Origin: Platanthera guangdongensis
Taxonomy: Eukaryota; Streptophyta; Magnoliopsida; Asparagales; Orchidaceae
NCBI GenBank assembly: GCA_039583875.1
Contig: CM077166.1
Span: 83,264,564 to 83,328,563 of the forward strand
Length of the DNA: 64,000 nucleotides
Reading direction: 5' to 3'
Shown: piece by piece, positions 21,778 through 34,224 of the stretch
Layout: each line of letters starts with the position of its first letter
How positions within the stretch are numbered: the first letter of the stretch is position 1
Position numbers and translations under genes: made by a program
Notes under the pieces: model-generated
Databases searched by the model: none
Told to the model about the DNA's origin: nothing
What the model saw: the letters and a program-made list of their open reading frames with translations, nothing else

Positions 21778-24612
21778 CTATTTCTGTTCTGGCTCCTTAA
21801 TCACTATTCCTTTTCCAGCTTGAACTTTAGCTTGAACAGGAGCTTCAGTAACTTCAGCATCAGCAGGCTTCTTGACTTTTAGATCTTTCTTCTTAAGTTC
21901 TTCTGCTTTAATCTTTTGCCTTTCAAAATAATGATAATGCTTGGGAAAGTACTTGCTAGGCTCCAGAGCAGTAGGAGGTAGCTTTCCCATCTTGGCCTTC
22001 CTTCTATATTGAACTATGGCCTCCTGCCTTGATTCATGTTTCCTCCATTCAGCTTCAGAAAACCACTTATTCCTGTCTTGAATGTTATCTTTGGCAGCTT
22101 TCCAGGCAGTCAATATAATGTTCCTTGAGGTGGGGCTCCACTGCTCAAAGTCAGGTCTTTGTTCAGCTTGCTCCCTGAACCTCTTCTTTGATAATCTAGT
22201 CTCTTCTTCTTTCTGCAGTGCCTCTTGCATGGCTTCAAATATAGGCTGAACAACTTTCTTAATAATAACATTGTCCTTGCCCCCAGGTGGGCTATACATG
22301 GACTGTACATCTGCATGAATCATGTCAAAATCTGGAGGAGGATATATGACTTGAGCCACTTCAGGTTGCTCCCCTCCAAGATAGGCAGGATGAATGCCAG
22401 ATTCAGCAACATTATCATCATCACAAAGAGGAGGATAACCCAGTGTAGCTCTGATAGAATTTGATATCCATTTGGCATGATCAGAGCTGGCCTTGACTAA
22501 AACTCTCTCCCCCTTTATGTCTTCTCTTTCGATATGATCTCTCACATCATCTTTTTGAAATCTCACCTGATTATCCAAGTAATTAACTCCATCTTTAAAG
22601 AAAGGTTTTAACCTTTGGAGTTTGTCAGTTATATTCTTTTGAGATTCTTGAATGGCAGTTTTAAGAGCAGTGATTTCTTCTAGGAATACTTTGTCAAAAT
22701 CTGCCTTTCCTATAGCTGGAGTCTGCCCTGCAGCTAGATTCTTTAGTTCTGTGACTATTACATTGTGAGATGCAGTAAGGTTGTCATTCATTCTTATCTG
22801 ATTTTCAAGAACATATCCTTGCCTCACAGCTATGTCATCCACTTGTGCTTTTATCTTCTCCTGGTGTGTAGCCAAGTACACCACTGCATTTCCACCCTTG
22901 TGGAAACAGTCTGTCATCTCTTTCTTGTTAAGATTCATCTCAAATCTTATTGACTTGATATCTTGGGCCAGATCAAATTGCAATGATTTCTGCCCTTCAT
23001 CCACATATTTCTCAATGGCCTTTCTGTGTTCATCCAACTTAATCTGCATTGCCACCATTAAAGCACTATAATCAACTGATGGTGTTTGCTGAATTATAGG
23101 CTATGGAGAAACTGCTTGCAAAGCCTTCTTGTAACTCTGACTTCTTCTTCTGAAGACCTGAAATTTCTTCTTCTTTGCCCTTGCAATCTCCTCATCTTCA
23201 GAGGCAGATGTGCTGGCAATTTCTACCCTCTCCTTAGGGCTTGGAGGCCTCTCAGTCTGCACATCGTGTGCTGTCTCAGGTTCTTGCCTCACAGGCTCTT
23301 CCAGAATTTGCATGTGCTCCCCCTCAACTGGAGCTTTCTCTCCTTCAGCAGCAGCATTGTCTTTGTCAAAGTCTGTTTGATCCAGATTTAAGAATAGATC
23401 TTCCATGGTATACTCTTGTGGAGAATTGGCAGGAGAAATTCTGGTCTCTTCAACCATTGGATCAGGAACTATTGGAGATGCAACAGATGTGTCTTCCAAG
23501 ACAGCATCTGGGACTTGGTTATCCAGCTGAGTTTGCTGATGAACATCAGACAAATCAGTATCTTTCATAGGAAAATCTAAAGTGTTGAGTTCAGTGATTA
23601 CCTCTAGGATAATGTTGGTTGCTTGTTCACTTTCCAGTGTATTGGGTTCATCTACAACTGGAAGCTCTTCCTGGCTTTGATCCTTGTGTATGGGGCTAGC
23701 TTGAGGTAGCTCCCCCTGGATCTCAGCATCATCTTGAGAAGTAGGAGATTTTACAGCAGGCTCTTCCTCATTCCCATCTGGAGTGAAGACAACTTGTTCT
23801 TCACTGTCTGAGCTGCTAGTGGACTCTTGAGCTACTGGGGCAATTTTGCTTTTCTTCCTTTGAGGTGATACTTTTTCAGAAGCAATCTTCTCAGGGGTTG
23901 GCATTTACTTAGTCAACACCCTGTCCCATCTAGAGAACAACCTCATGTCCATTTTTCTCATATGATTTATTTTTGTTCCAGCAGCTATACTCATTACCTC
24001 TGGAATACTTCCAGCAAGGTATAGACTTATGATCCTGCCCAGATTGGGTTTCTTCAAGCTTTCTTTGATTTTCTCAAACACTATAACAGACCAGTTAGTG
24101 TTCAGAGAGAAGATTATCCTTGTCATAATACTAAACATATAGGCAGACACTCTGTCATGCCCTCCTGGCTTGTTGAGTATGACTTTGCCAACAATCTCTG
24201 AAAGGAATTTCCCTTGATTGTTCATACCTTTTCTATGAAACACTGATCCAAGCTTCATCTTAGGATCCAGTCCACACCAGGTTAGAGCTTCCCTGGTCTT
24301 TGAAGCAGTAACCTCATCTTCCTCTTTAATTCTTGGCAACTGAAGAATCTTCCTCAAGCTCTTAGGTGATACCTTCACCTTCTCACCATGAACCCTGGAT
24401 TTGATCTTGAATCCAGTTTCATCTATCTTAGCTCCATTGAGGAATTCCAGTACTTCCTTTTTCCAGATCTTTGTAGGCTCTGAGACAAGATATTCTAATC
24501 CTGAGTCGGCGACTAGGGTTATCACTGTCTTGATTTCTTGGTCTGCAGCATCAAAAGCATCGCGCACCAGTTCGTAACCTTCGTTGACGTTCTCCTCAAG
24601 TTTTGGCACCAT
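21778..24612 (-). pseudogene. third ORF (env-like position) of Copia-3, about 944 codons with two stops
   Basis: One frame from ATG 24612 (MVPKLEENVNEGYELV) to 21778, broken only by a stop at 23905-23907 (a Glu codon in Copia-1) and one at 23101-23103. Residues 1-240: globular domain resembling plant transposon/envelope-like proteins of Sireviruses (family from memory). About 240-500: acidic, Ser/Glu/Pro-rich. About 515-760: long helical, coiled-coil-like region (MVAMQIKLDEHRKAIEKYVD). C-terminus: Lys-rich (KAEELKKKDLKVKKP). No membrane segment, so a classical envelope role is not supported. It lies 106 bp downstream of its own TATA box. Function unknown. Confidence 0.8.
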
Positions 24613-25124
24613 TAGGGTTGAAGAATTCGAACTGAGAGATGAGAGGTGTCGACACAGAAGTTTTGGTTTCGAAACTTTTGAAAGCGTGTCGACAAACTAA
24701 TGCAAAACCCTATTTATACCTTTCTACTTTTGAAGATGAAAAGGCGGGCATCCAACTTAAATTGTGTCGACACTGGCAATAAGTGTCGACACTGACTTAT
24801 AATGTCTCGACACATATGTGTCGACACAAGTTTAGTCAACAGATAATATGTGTCGACACTTGTTTATGTGTCGACACCACTTAACTCGACACATAGTCGA
24901 GACTTTACTTAGATAATTCTGAGTAAACACTATGTGTCGACATCACCGTGGTTGTGTCGACACCAACTTGTCATGTTTCGATACTAATATTCTGAAGTGT
25001 CGACACAAACTTTCTAGATGTGTCGACACCTTTTCCCTGAAGTGTCGACACCTACTATCTGTGTCGACACAGAAATCTCTGTGTGTCGACACCTTTTTAC
25101 TTAGCCAATTGCAATACTATAAAC
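24613..25124 (-). promoter_or_regulatory. pol-ORF3 spacer of Copia-3: palindrome array plus TATA box
   Basis: About 14 GTGTCGACAC words or close variants from about 24645 to 25095, and TATAAATA on the minus strand at 24711-24718, 106 bp before the ORF3 ATG at 24612. The layout and spacing match those of Copia-1 (11624-12132), although the two copies have diverged, so the arrangement belongs to the family. It is probably an internal promoter for ORF3. Confidence 0.75.
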
Positions 25125-28100
25125 TTACTCTAAGTTTATCATTCCTAGTTCAATCTTAAACCTATTGAACTTAGCTTCTTCTAGGGGCTTATTATACATA
25201 TCAGCTAGTTGTTCATCTGTTTTAACATATTCAAGTAAAATATCTTCTCTTTCATATGCTCCCTAAGAAAATGATATTTAATTTCAATATGTTTTGTTCT
25301 ACTATGGGATACAGGGATATTAGCTATTGAAATAGCACTTGTAGAATCACAAAAGATTGGAGTTCTACTTACCTGAATTCCATAGTCCTCTAGCTGATGT
25401 TGTATCCACAGAAGTTGAGCACAACAACTTCCTGCAGCCACATACTCTGATTCTGCAGTGGAAATAGCTACACTTGTTTGCTTTTTGCTACTCCAAGAAA
25501 TCAGTCTTCCACCTAGGAATTGACAGGTTCCAGTAGTGCTTTTTTTATCTTCTTTGCATCCTGCAAAGTCTGCATCTGAATAACCTGTTAGATCAAAATC
25601 CCCATTCCTAGGGTACCAGAGGCCTAGATAAGGAGTGCCCTTTAGATATCTCAATATTCTTTTGATTGCAGTCAAATGAGACTCTTTAGGGTAGGCTTGA
25701 TACCTAGCACAGACACATGTAGCATACATGATATCTGGTCTACTTGCAGTCAAGTATAATACGGAGCCAACTATCCCTCTATACAAGGTTTCATCTACAG
25801 GTTTCCCTGCATCATCCTTGCTAAGAGACATACTTGACCCCATAGGAGTCTTCATGGTGCTGGATGAATCCATACCATACTTCCTTATGAGTTCTACGGT
25901 AAACTTGGACTGGCATATGGATAAACCACTTTCAGTCTGTCTTACTTGGAGGCCCAAGAAGAACTTTAGCTCTCCCATACTACTCAACTCAAATTGACCT
26001 TGCATAAGCTTTGCAAACGTTTTGCAAAGGCTACTTTCAGTAGACCCAAATATAATGTCATCTACATATATTTGGACTAGTATTACTTTGCCTCTAGATT
26101 CCCTAAGGAATAGAGTCTTATCTATTTTTCCCCTTGTGAACTTATTCTCAATGAGGAAACTAGACAGGGTTTCATACCAAGCCCTAGGGGCTTGCTTTAA
26201 CTCATATAAAGCTTTCCTAAGTCTATAGACATGATTAGGTAGAGTTGAATCAACAAAACCTGAGGGCTGTTCCACATAGACTTCCTTTTTAAGATTACCA
26301 TTTAGAAATGCTGAATTGACATCCATTTGATAAACTTTGAATCCTTGAAAAGTTGCATAGGCCAGGAACATCCTTATGGCTTCCAGTCTGGCTACTGGAG
26401 CAAAGGTTTGATCAAAATCAATACCTTCTTCCTGCCTATATCCTTTAGCAACTAGTCTTGCTTTGTTCTTAATGATGACTCCTTGTTCATCCATCTTGTT
26501 CATATAGATCCACTTGGTTCCAATTATATTGTGGTCTTTAGGTTTAGGAACAAGCTCCCAGACCTTGCATCTCTTGAATTGATTGAGTTCTTCTTGCATA
26601 GCCTCAATCCAAAGAGGGTCTTTGATGGCTTCTTCAAACTTCTTAGGTTCAACTTGGGATAGAAAGCTGGTGTAGACTACTGCATTCAGGTTTCTGCTCC
26701 TTGTTTGTACCCCTTGTCTTGGATCTCCAATAATCTATTCTACTGGATGATCTCTAAGATGCCTATTGGCTGGAGGCATCCTGACTTCTGGTTGAACCTC
26801 TTCAGTTTCATCATCCTGCTGTACTCCTTGTACTTCTTCTGCATTTGGTACATGTAGTACTCCCCCTGGACAACAGCCACTGTCTTCTACTTGCTGTCTT
26901 GTAGTAGATTCTTCTTCTAGAGTGAGCTTGTCCATCTTCTTTGTTAAACCTGTGGGGCTGCATACACTAGTAGACAACTCATTGTTAATAAGTTTAGTCT
27001 CATCAAATACTATATATACAGTTTCTTCTACAACTTGAGTAGACAAGTTGTAGACTCTATAAGCCTTACTATTGTTACTGTACCCAACAAAAATTCCCGC
27101 TTGGGAATTGGCAGCAAACTTAGTCAAGTAAGACTTTCCATTGTTAAGTATGAAGCACTTACAACCAAAGATCCTGAAGTAGGATAGGTTTGGTTTCCTG
27201 CCTTTCACAACCTCATAGGGGGTCTTGTTGAGGTTTTTAGTGATGGTAGCCCTATTTATAACATGGCATGCAGTGTTAACTACTTCAGCCCAGAAATATT
27301 CTGGCAGTGATTTATCACTTAATAGGGTCCTACCTGCCTCAATCAAGGTTCTATTCTTCCTCTCAGCAATGCCATTTTGCTGAGGTGTTCTTGGTGAAGA
27401 AAACTCTTGAAATATCCCAAAGTCTTCACATAGTTTTGCCATACTCTCAGACTGAAATTCAGTACCATGGTCACTTCTAATCTTGACCACTGTACTGTCT
27501 AGTTCATTCTGAATTTGCTTGACAAAGCTATAGAAGACATTAGGTGTTTCAGATTTCTGTCTTAAGAAGAACACCCAGGAAAACCTTGAGTAGTCATCTA
27601 CAACTACAAAGGTATAGACCTTCCTACCTAGGCTGTGAACTGGCATTGGACCAAAGAGATCCATATGCAAGAGGTATAAACACCTCACAGCATCTTTGTT
27701 TTCTATGCTTCTAAAGGTGGATCTAGTCTGCTTGCCCTTTTGACAACCTGAGCAAATACCATCTTTGACACACTTAACTTGAGGACCATTCCTCACTAAC
27801 TCTTTGCTAAAGAGTTTGGCAATTGTCTTGTAATTTAGATGAGCTAGCCTCTTGTGCCATTTGACATAATGAGAGACTTTCTCATCTGCTACAAGACACA
27901 CTTGAGAACCATTGGTCTCACATAGAATGTCTAGGCAGTAGACATTCCTCTTCCTATAACCTGTCAAAATGATCTCTTGATCACTTGACCTCTTGATATG
28001 ACAACCATTTTTCACAAATGAGATGTCATACCCTACATCACTTAATTGACTTATACATATTAGGTTGTGTTTCAACCCTTTAACATAAGCCACTTGAGTA

Positions 28101-28297
28101 ATGGTAACCAAGTTGCTAGAAATGTTACCAAATCCTTTGATGATTCCTTTTTCAGAACCACCAAAGGTTACTTTTGGACCATCTTTCATTGGAATGTAGT
28201 CCCTTAGTAGTCCCCTAGTTCCAGTCATATATCTGGAACATCCACTGTCCAAGTACCATATTGGGGCTTGGCAACTTGGACTCACCTGCAAAATAGA
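25125..28297 (-). pseudogene. pol of Copia-3: protease, integrase, RT, RNase H
   Basis: Minus-strand reading starts after the gag stop: protease YLDSGCSRYMTG near 28235; GAG-pre-integrase with CSGCQKGKQ; integrase with LHMDLFGP, RSDHGTEFQ and QQNGIAERKN (about 27650-27330); RT with [24 protein letters not shown] and YVDDIIFGS near 26060; RNase H with [21 protein letters not shown] and [11 protein letters not shown]. Stop near 26735 between integrase and RT and a one-base frameshift near 25258; the frame then continues to the true stop at 25125 after MINLE. Better preserved than Copia-1, with all catalytic residues present. Confidence 0.92.
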
Positions 28298-30340
28298 TTA
28301 GTGAACCTTAGAACCCAAAGAATTTTTGGGTCCTTGGTATTTGTTAGTTTTCATCCTGACAAAGCTACCTACTGGTTTTCCAATAGGCAGTTTGTTACTC
28401 ACTTTGGCACTAGCATTGTGCCAACAACCCATTGCAAAGTGGCCTATCTTGCTACAACACCAACACTCAAACTTATTGTACCTTTGCTTAGGTACTGTCT
28501 TTGTTGTCTTATCTACAGCTGACTTGTTGAGTGTTGGGGCTTTGTCCTTGCACTTGGACTTGGACTGAACAGTCCTTGCAGGTCTAGTAAAGCCTAGTCT
28601 AGCTTTACCTTTGTGATGAACAAATTCATCAATTATGGGTAACACTGACTTAGGTTTAGAAAACCTAGCAACTAAGTCCTTCTCCTTCTGAAGATTAATC
28701 TCCAGACTCTTTATTTGATCATTCTTAAATGATATAGTTCCCATTTGAATCACAGTTATATGCTTCAATCTGGCTATCTCATTTAGTTTTTGATCAAATG
28801 ACTTCTCAAACTCAGTTGCAGCAGCTTTAAGATTAGCAATTTCCTTTGCCTGACTTTTGGCTAGGGACTTGCTCTTCTTGTAAGCTTGCAAAAGAACTTT
28901 ATATTCATCTATCAGCTGATGAATATCTTCTTCAGACTCAGATACACTCTCATCACTTGATGAAGATGAATCTGATTCTGTATTGGCACAAGAAACTGAA
29001 CTGGAAGAACAATGTTGTACCTTACTAGGTCCTGGCTGCTCCAGGATTTTGTCACTTTCAGTCAATGTCATCAGTCCTTGGCACTGACAGTCTTCTTGTT
29101 CATATATAGATTCCATAATCTGCATGAACTCTTCTTCTTCTTCTTCAGCAAACAGCCCTATATATGCCTCAGCATCTGACTCAGTTTCTGAAGTAGAGAT
29201 ATCTGACAGGGTCTTCTCCTTTTTGGCAACAAATGACTTTTCTTTCTTGCCTTTGGAATGAGTCTTCTTCTTGTCACTAGACTACTTTCTCTTCTCTGGA
29301 CAATCTGCTATCACATGACCTTGTCTATTACAGCAATATCACACAATTATTGACAGTGTAGCTTTGCTAGACTTTGACTTTTTCTTGTCTTTCTTTGAAG
29401 ACTTCTTTTTCTGATAAGAGTCTTCCTTTCCCTGTGAAGTTGATGGTCTTGACCTCCACTGTTTCTTCTTTAAGAATTTCTGAAAATGTCTTGTGAAGGC
29501 AGCAAAGTCCTCATCACTTTCACTGCTTTCAGACTTTGTACTTGCTGACTCATCTGATTCAGAATCAGCTGCTTTTGGAGGTGGAGAAGGTGACTTACAT
29601 CTGTACTTTCTGGGGGCTTCTGTCTTGAAAGCTACTGTTCTTTCCTTATGTTCATTTCTTGTTGATTTCTCCTCCTCTTTCCTCACTGTCAACTGCATTT
29701 CATATGACAATAATTTGCCAAACAGTGTAGGTGGAGGAATTTCTCCCAACTTAGCCATTTCTCTAATGGCACAGATCTTGGTGTCCCAATCTTTAGTTAG
29801 GGACCTTAGGAACTTGTCATTTAGTTCATAATTACTGAACTCTCTTTCATAAGACATGAGTTCATTCACTATCTTATAGAACTTCTTATAGCACTCAGTT
29901 ATGCTATCACCCTTTCCTTGTCTAAAACTTTCATACTCTTGATTTAGCAAGGATTTTCTATCTTGCCTTACTTCTTCAGAACCCTCCATATACACAATAA
30001 GAGTATCCCACATCTCTTTGGCTGTCTTATAGTATATTAGATTCTGAAAAGTTGCATCATCTATGGCACTCACTATAATGTTTTGAGCCCTTTTGTCCAT
30101 GGTGGCTAGGACAATCTCATCCTTTGTCATTTCAGAGAAATCCTTTGGTGTTCTCTGATTTGCATCTAGAACTGATATCTTCATGGGCACATATGGCCCT
30201 TCCTTTACTGTGATGTAAATCCTAGGGTCTGAGGCTTCCATAAACAGCCTTACCCTTTCCTTCCATATCCCAAATATCTCTTTCCTACATATAGGTAATT
30301 TCATGGATCCCAATTCCTTGTGATTATCTGTGGAACCCAT
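28298..30340 (-). pseudogene. gag region of Copia-3 (two zinc knuckles, coiled coil)
   Basis: ATG 30340 (MGSTDNHKELGSMK). Gag domain in one open run to 29339, where a stop replaces the first Cys position of zinc knuckle 1 (remaining YCCNRQGHVIADC near 29310). A second stop is near 29282. Then an acidic segment, a coiled coil at about 28900-28700 (IANLKAAATEFEKSFD) and knuckle 2 (CWCCSKIGHFAMGC near 28450). Ends at a TAA just before 28298, at the same place as in Copia-1. Gag and pol are in one frame on either side of that stop. Confidence 0.9.
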
Positions 30341-30430
30341 GGTTCTTGATTTTCTTGAATCTGTGATTTGACTTAGACTGAATATGCCAATAGGATCTCC
30401 TCAGACTGTTAGTCCTTTTTGAGGAACCTC

Positions 30431-30442
30431 GCTTTGATACCA
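30431..30442 (-). other. primer-binding site of Copia-3
   Basis: Minus-strand TGGTATCAAAGC two bases inside the 5' LTR. It has one base different from the usual TGGTATCAGAGC, at the seventh-last tRNA-paired position region. It fixes the LTR end at 30445. Confidence 0.85.
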
Positions 30443-30444
30443 CT

Positions 30445-32520
30445 TGAAAGATATAGTACCTAAACACCTAGAGGGGGGGGGGGGTGAATAGGTGATCAAA
30501 TTCTTTTTAACTTTTTATAGCAGCAATCAGTTAATATTACAGAATTCTAACTATTTTATCACAACAATCACACAGCATACACAACAAATCACAATCACAG
30601 CAGACACGGAGTTTTATAGTGGTTCCCCAAGCTTTGGGTACATCCACTTTCCCCCTTCGCCTATCTAGCAGTGTACTAGATTCGGCCAAACTCCTCCACT
30701 GTCTCAGAACCCAAAACAGGCTCCTACACCTCAGGCCCAAGGCCCTACAACTCAGCTTTTCACAAAGCCTACACTCAGCCACAAAGGCCTACACTCAGCC
30801 ATAAAGGCCTACACTCAGCCTCCAAGGCCTACACTCAGCCACCAAGGCCTACACTCAGAGATTTAACTCTCCTACCCTCAGCCTTTATAATTGCAGGCTT
30901 ACAATCTCAGATCCCTAAAGATCGTACAAGTTATAATGAATACAAAATGTATAAACTCAACAACTTAGATGAAAGAGAGATAAGTTGTGAGATTCTTGAT
31001 GAGTTCTTGGAAGAACTCAGCTGAAATCAATCTGACTTGGCTTTTCTTCAAAGCTTCTTGAAAGTAGAACACAATAAGACTGATTTATCTGCAGTTGATC
31101 CTTGATCTCTGCTTCTTAAGATTCAGACCAATCTGAATTCTTCTTCTCAGCTGGGTTCCAACAGCTGATTTCTTGGATGGAGCTCTCTTTCTCCAACTAC
31201 TTAGATCTTCACTTGAAAGCTAGATCTTCTTGTGTGTTTCTCTTGTGAATGATCACTTGAACCACTTCATCAATCCCTTGATCAATCTCTTCTGTAGACA
31301 ACATAAGCCTATTTATAGGCCTTCTTCATGGTAACCGGCTGGTCCGGTTCATAACTGAATTCTGACAACTCTGACAGGTGCTGTAGAACGGCTGGAATGG
31401 CAGCTGTCAAGTCATCCAGTCAGTTCTTGAAATAACTGTAACTGTCTGTAAGTGTCGAGACTTTCTGTCTTTAAGTGTCGACACTTATAGACCAAGTGTC
31501 GACACATGTTGTCTAAGTGTCGACACTAGCCTACAAGGTGTCGACACTAGCCTACAAGGTGTCGACACAACTCCTTGTGTTGTAGATTTTGTATCTCAAC
31601 ACTACTTCTTCTTCATGTGTCGACACTGAAATTGAGTGTCGACACAAGTACTTGTTCTTCAGAATTTTGCTGAATTCTTCTAAGTGTCGACACAACACCT
31701 TTGTGTCGACACATCTTCATGTGTTGTATCTGTCAAGTGTCGACACTGCTTCTTAGTGTCGACACATGTCTTCAGTGTTGATACTTGTTGAGTGTCGACA
31801 CATTGCTCTGGGTGTCGACACTTTCTTCTTCAGTCGAGACTCTGGCTGTGTGTCGACACATTCCCTTAGTGTCGACACTTGTACTTAGAATATTTTTGAA
31901 ATTTGTTGTTCTTTGCTTAGTGTCGACACATGTCTTTGTGTCGACACTTTCTTCAAGTGTTGAGTCTTCAGCTAAGTGTCGACACATTGTTCTGGGTGTC
32001 GACACTTACTTCCAGTGTTGACTCTTCTGCTAAGTGTTGACTCTTCTGTTGAGTGTCGACACATTGTTCTGGGTGTCGACACTTGTACTTAGTCTCTGCA
32101 AACTTTTGCTGAGTGTCGACACAGCCTCCAAGTGTCGACACTTTCTGATGTAGACACTGTTTTTCTGGGTGTCGACACAACTGCTAAGTGTCGACACAGC
32201 TTCACTGTCTTTTCTTAACTAAGTGTCGACACAGCTCCTTGTGTCGACACTTTCTGTCTGGTGTCGACTCAGCATCCCTGGTGTCGACACAATGACTCCA
32301 AGTGTCGACACTGCTTGCCTGGGTGTCGACACAAGTCTTCTTAAGTGTCGACACTTTCCCTCTGGGTGTTGACACATGGACTTAGAAACTTTTACTTCTT
32401 TCCTGCAAATACTTAACCTGCACATATAAACTCAAAAGACATCAAATACATTTTGATGTATATCATTGAGTTGGGTGAGGCTTCTTCAAATCAGGTACAT
32501 TTAGACCAATGTACCCAACA
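30445..32520 (-). repeat. 5' LTR of Copia-3
   Basis: A 2076-bp LTR nearly identical to 19431-21484. Most of the length difference is a 20-bp direct duplication (ACTAGCCTACAAGGTGTCGA unit) at about 31524-31563. TATA box at 31309-31318 (minus CTATAAATAGG); palindrome array 31455-32375. Confidence 0.93.
31455..32375. repeat. GTGTCGACAC palindrome array in Copia-3 5' LTR
   Basis: Same array as at 20435-21345 with one extra palindrome from a 20-bp duplication near 31540. In minus orientation it lies upstream of the TATA box at 31309-31318, so it is in the U3. Confidence 0.93.
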
Positions 32521-33298
32521 GTATCGATCCCAAGCGAATTTACATCGGAGGGAGTATAACTTCCAAGTTGGCGATCTTATTTTAGTGCGCCTTATTCCCA
32601 CGCAGCTGCCTTCTGGCACCGTTAAGAAGTTGGCACCAAAGCGAGCCGTCCCGTTTCGAATTATTAAGAGGCTAGGAGATAACGCGTTTGTCTTGGATTT
32701 GCCGACGGATTGGGGTATTTTACCCATTTTCAATGTTTCGGATTTAACGCCGTATGTTTCCATTCCAACTGAATTGACTTCTACGCCTTCTTTTTCCCCC
32801 AATATTTCTTCCTCCATAAATGCCTCTTCTGGGTTGGTGAGTGGTAGTTCCGTGAGTCATTCTTCCATTGCACCTACAGGCCTAGCGCTGGGTGGTAAGT
32901 CTTCTACTTTGCTTCCACATGCTGATATGTTTCCTAGATTTCCCCGTACATTTCTTGTCCCAGCTCAGGTACTTGCAGATGGCTACACTTCTCCTGCTGA
33001 TGGCAGCCATCGCCGCTTCCTCGTTCGTTGGCGTGATCGTCCGCCCTCCGACGACTCCTGGGTTATTGAGTCGGATCTCTTTCGCTTGGATGAGGACCTC
33101 CTCCGCCGCTACCTTGCAGCCCACTCATTGGTGTTGAGTGACTTTAAGGGGGGGAGGATTGATGCCGGCTCGTCTCCCATCCCCTTGCCCGTTGATGCTA
33201 AGTGTGCCCGTGATCAAGTTGCTTGGATGATGATCAAGTTGCTCGTGACCAAGTTGATGCGGCGCAACATAAAGATGCTCGACGACCTTCTACCGTGA
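32521..33298 (+). pseudogene. pol C-terminus of Gypsy-2: integrase tail and chromodomain-like segment
   Basis: Continues the frame broken at 19430; after the TSD it reads YRSQANLHRREYNFQVGDLI, the integrase C-terminal domain, then FRIIKRLGDNAFVLDLP, a Ser-rich linker, and a chromodomain-like segment at about 32969-33121 (RFLVRWRDRPPSDDSWV, DEDLLRRYLAAHS). The frame runs through the polypurine tract into the 3' LTR. There a one-base deletion relative to the 5' LTR (near 33223) changes it and it stops at 33298. The segment would guide integration to chromatin if functional; the chromodomain call rests on motif resemblance only. Confidence 0.8.
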
Positions 33299-34219
33299 CT
33301 CGTGACCTTGGTGGCTACAATCTTCGTTCGCGGCGGGCTTAAGCCCTTTCCTTATTTGCATCTTTATTTTCCTAGTTTAATGTTATCATTATTTCATGTT
33401 GTCTTTTATTTTGGACATGTTTAATTTTTGGTGTGCTCATAGCCATCCAATAGATGATAAATTGGATGGCTAGATTTATTTTGCTTGTTTTGGGACTTGC
33501 CTATATATAGGCTTAATTGATGAGAAATGAAGGCATGCTATTTGAAAACCTAAATTAATCCTCTCTTGAGAATTTCGGCCACCTCCCTTTGGGATTGCCC
33601 CCCCCCCCCCTCTCATCCTCCTTCTCCTCCTTTGTTAGCCAATCGCTTGGGTGATCCAAGGCTTGTGAAACGCGGAGGCGGATGCTTCTCAGTGTGACTC
33701 CGGCGAAGAAGAAGGTTGCCTCTCGGTGTGACGCCGGTGGTGCGTGGATGTGTGACTCTTCCACTTTCCTTGTGTGATCTTCACCCCATCTTGGGGAGGA
33801 TAATATCTACATCTTTCCTTTGTGATTTCTTGTGAGATTTGGAATGGATGCAATGGCTTTTTATACGCGATCTTGAATATGATCTTTTGGATTTAATCAA
33901 AAACCTTCTTGCGTTTATTTTCGAAACCTTGCAAGAAGCCGGATCGGGTGGATCCTTTTGCTTGAGGAAGATCTTGGCATATAGTTATTGATCTTCCTCT
34001 CAAAAAGGTGTGGCGACCTTTGCTTTCGATCTTCGGTGGGAAAGGATTGGACTTTAATTAGATCGTCGCTTTTAGTCCACTCCCCTCCGCGTGTTTGTGC
34101 GTGATGACGGTGAATCGTGCGGCTAGAATGTATGTGTTAGGATGCGTTAGAACGTGTTACGTGGGCTTGAGTTGTAAGAAAATCCGTACGCTATTTTAAT
34201 CCAACGAATCCCGACATCA
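33160..34219 (+). repeat. 3' LTR of Gypsy-2
   Basis: A 1060-bp LTR, partner of 13632-14697 with few differences. Preceded by the polypurine tract at about 33146-33159 and followed by TSD attgc at 34220-34224. Confidence 0.93.
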
Positions 34220-34224
34220 ATTGC

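Larger units (their letters stand above)
19431..32520 (-). mobile_element. Copia-3, Ty1/copia element of the Copia-1 family, youngest insertion of the nest
   Basis: A 13.1-kb complete minus-strand element: 5' LTR 30445-32520, primer site 30431-30442, gag, pol, promoter-like spacer, ORF3, polypurine tract (about 21485-21500, minus reading CCAAATAGGGGGAGAT), 3' LTR 19431-21484. Perfect TSD gtatc (19426-19430 / 32521-32525). It sits in the integrase C-terminal region of Gypsy-2, whose frame resumes exactly after the TSD. LTRs are very similar to each other, fitting a recent insertion. Coding regions carry a few stops and one frameshift. Confidence 0.95.
13632..34219 (+). mobile_element. Gypsy-2, chromodomain-type Ty3/gypsy element, split by Copia-3
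   Basis: LTRs 13632-14697 and 33160-34219 (TGATGCCGGC...ACATCA), perfect 5-bp TSD attgc (13627-13631 / 34220-34224) inside ORF3 of Copia-1, primer site at 14701, single gag-pol reading frame, and polypurine tract AAGGGGGGGAGGA just before 33160. Removal of Copia-3 leaves about 7.5 kb, a normal gypsy size. A chromodomain-like tail and a polyprotein reading into the 3' LTR point to a chromovirus (CRM or Reina side), which is inference. Confidence 0.92.
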
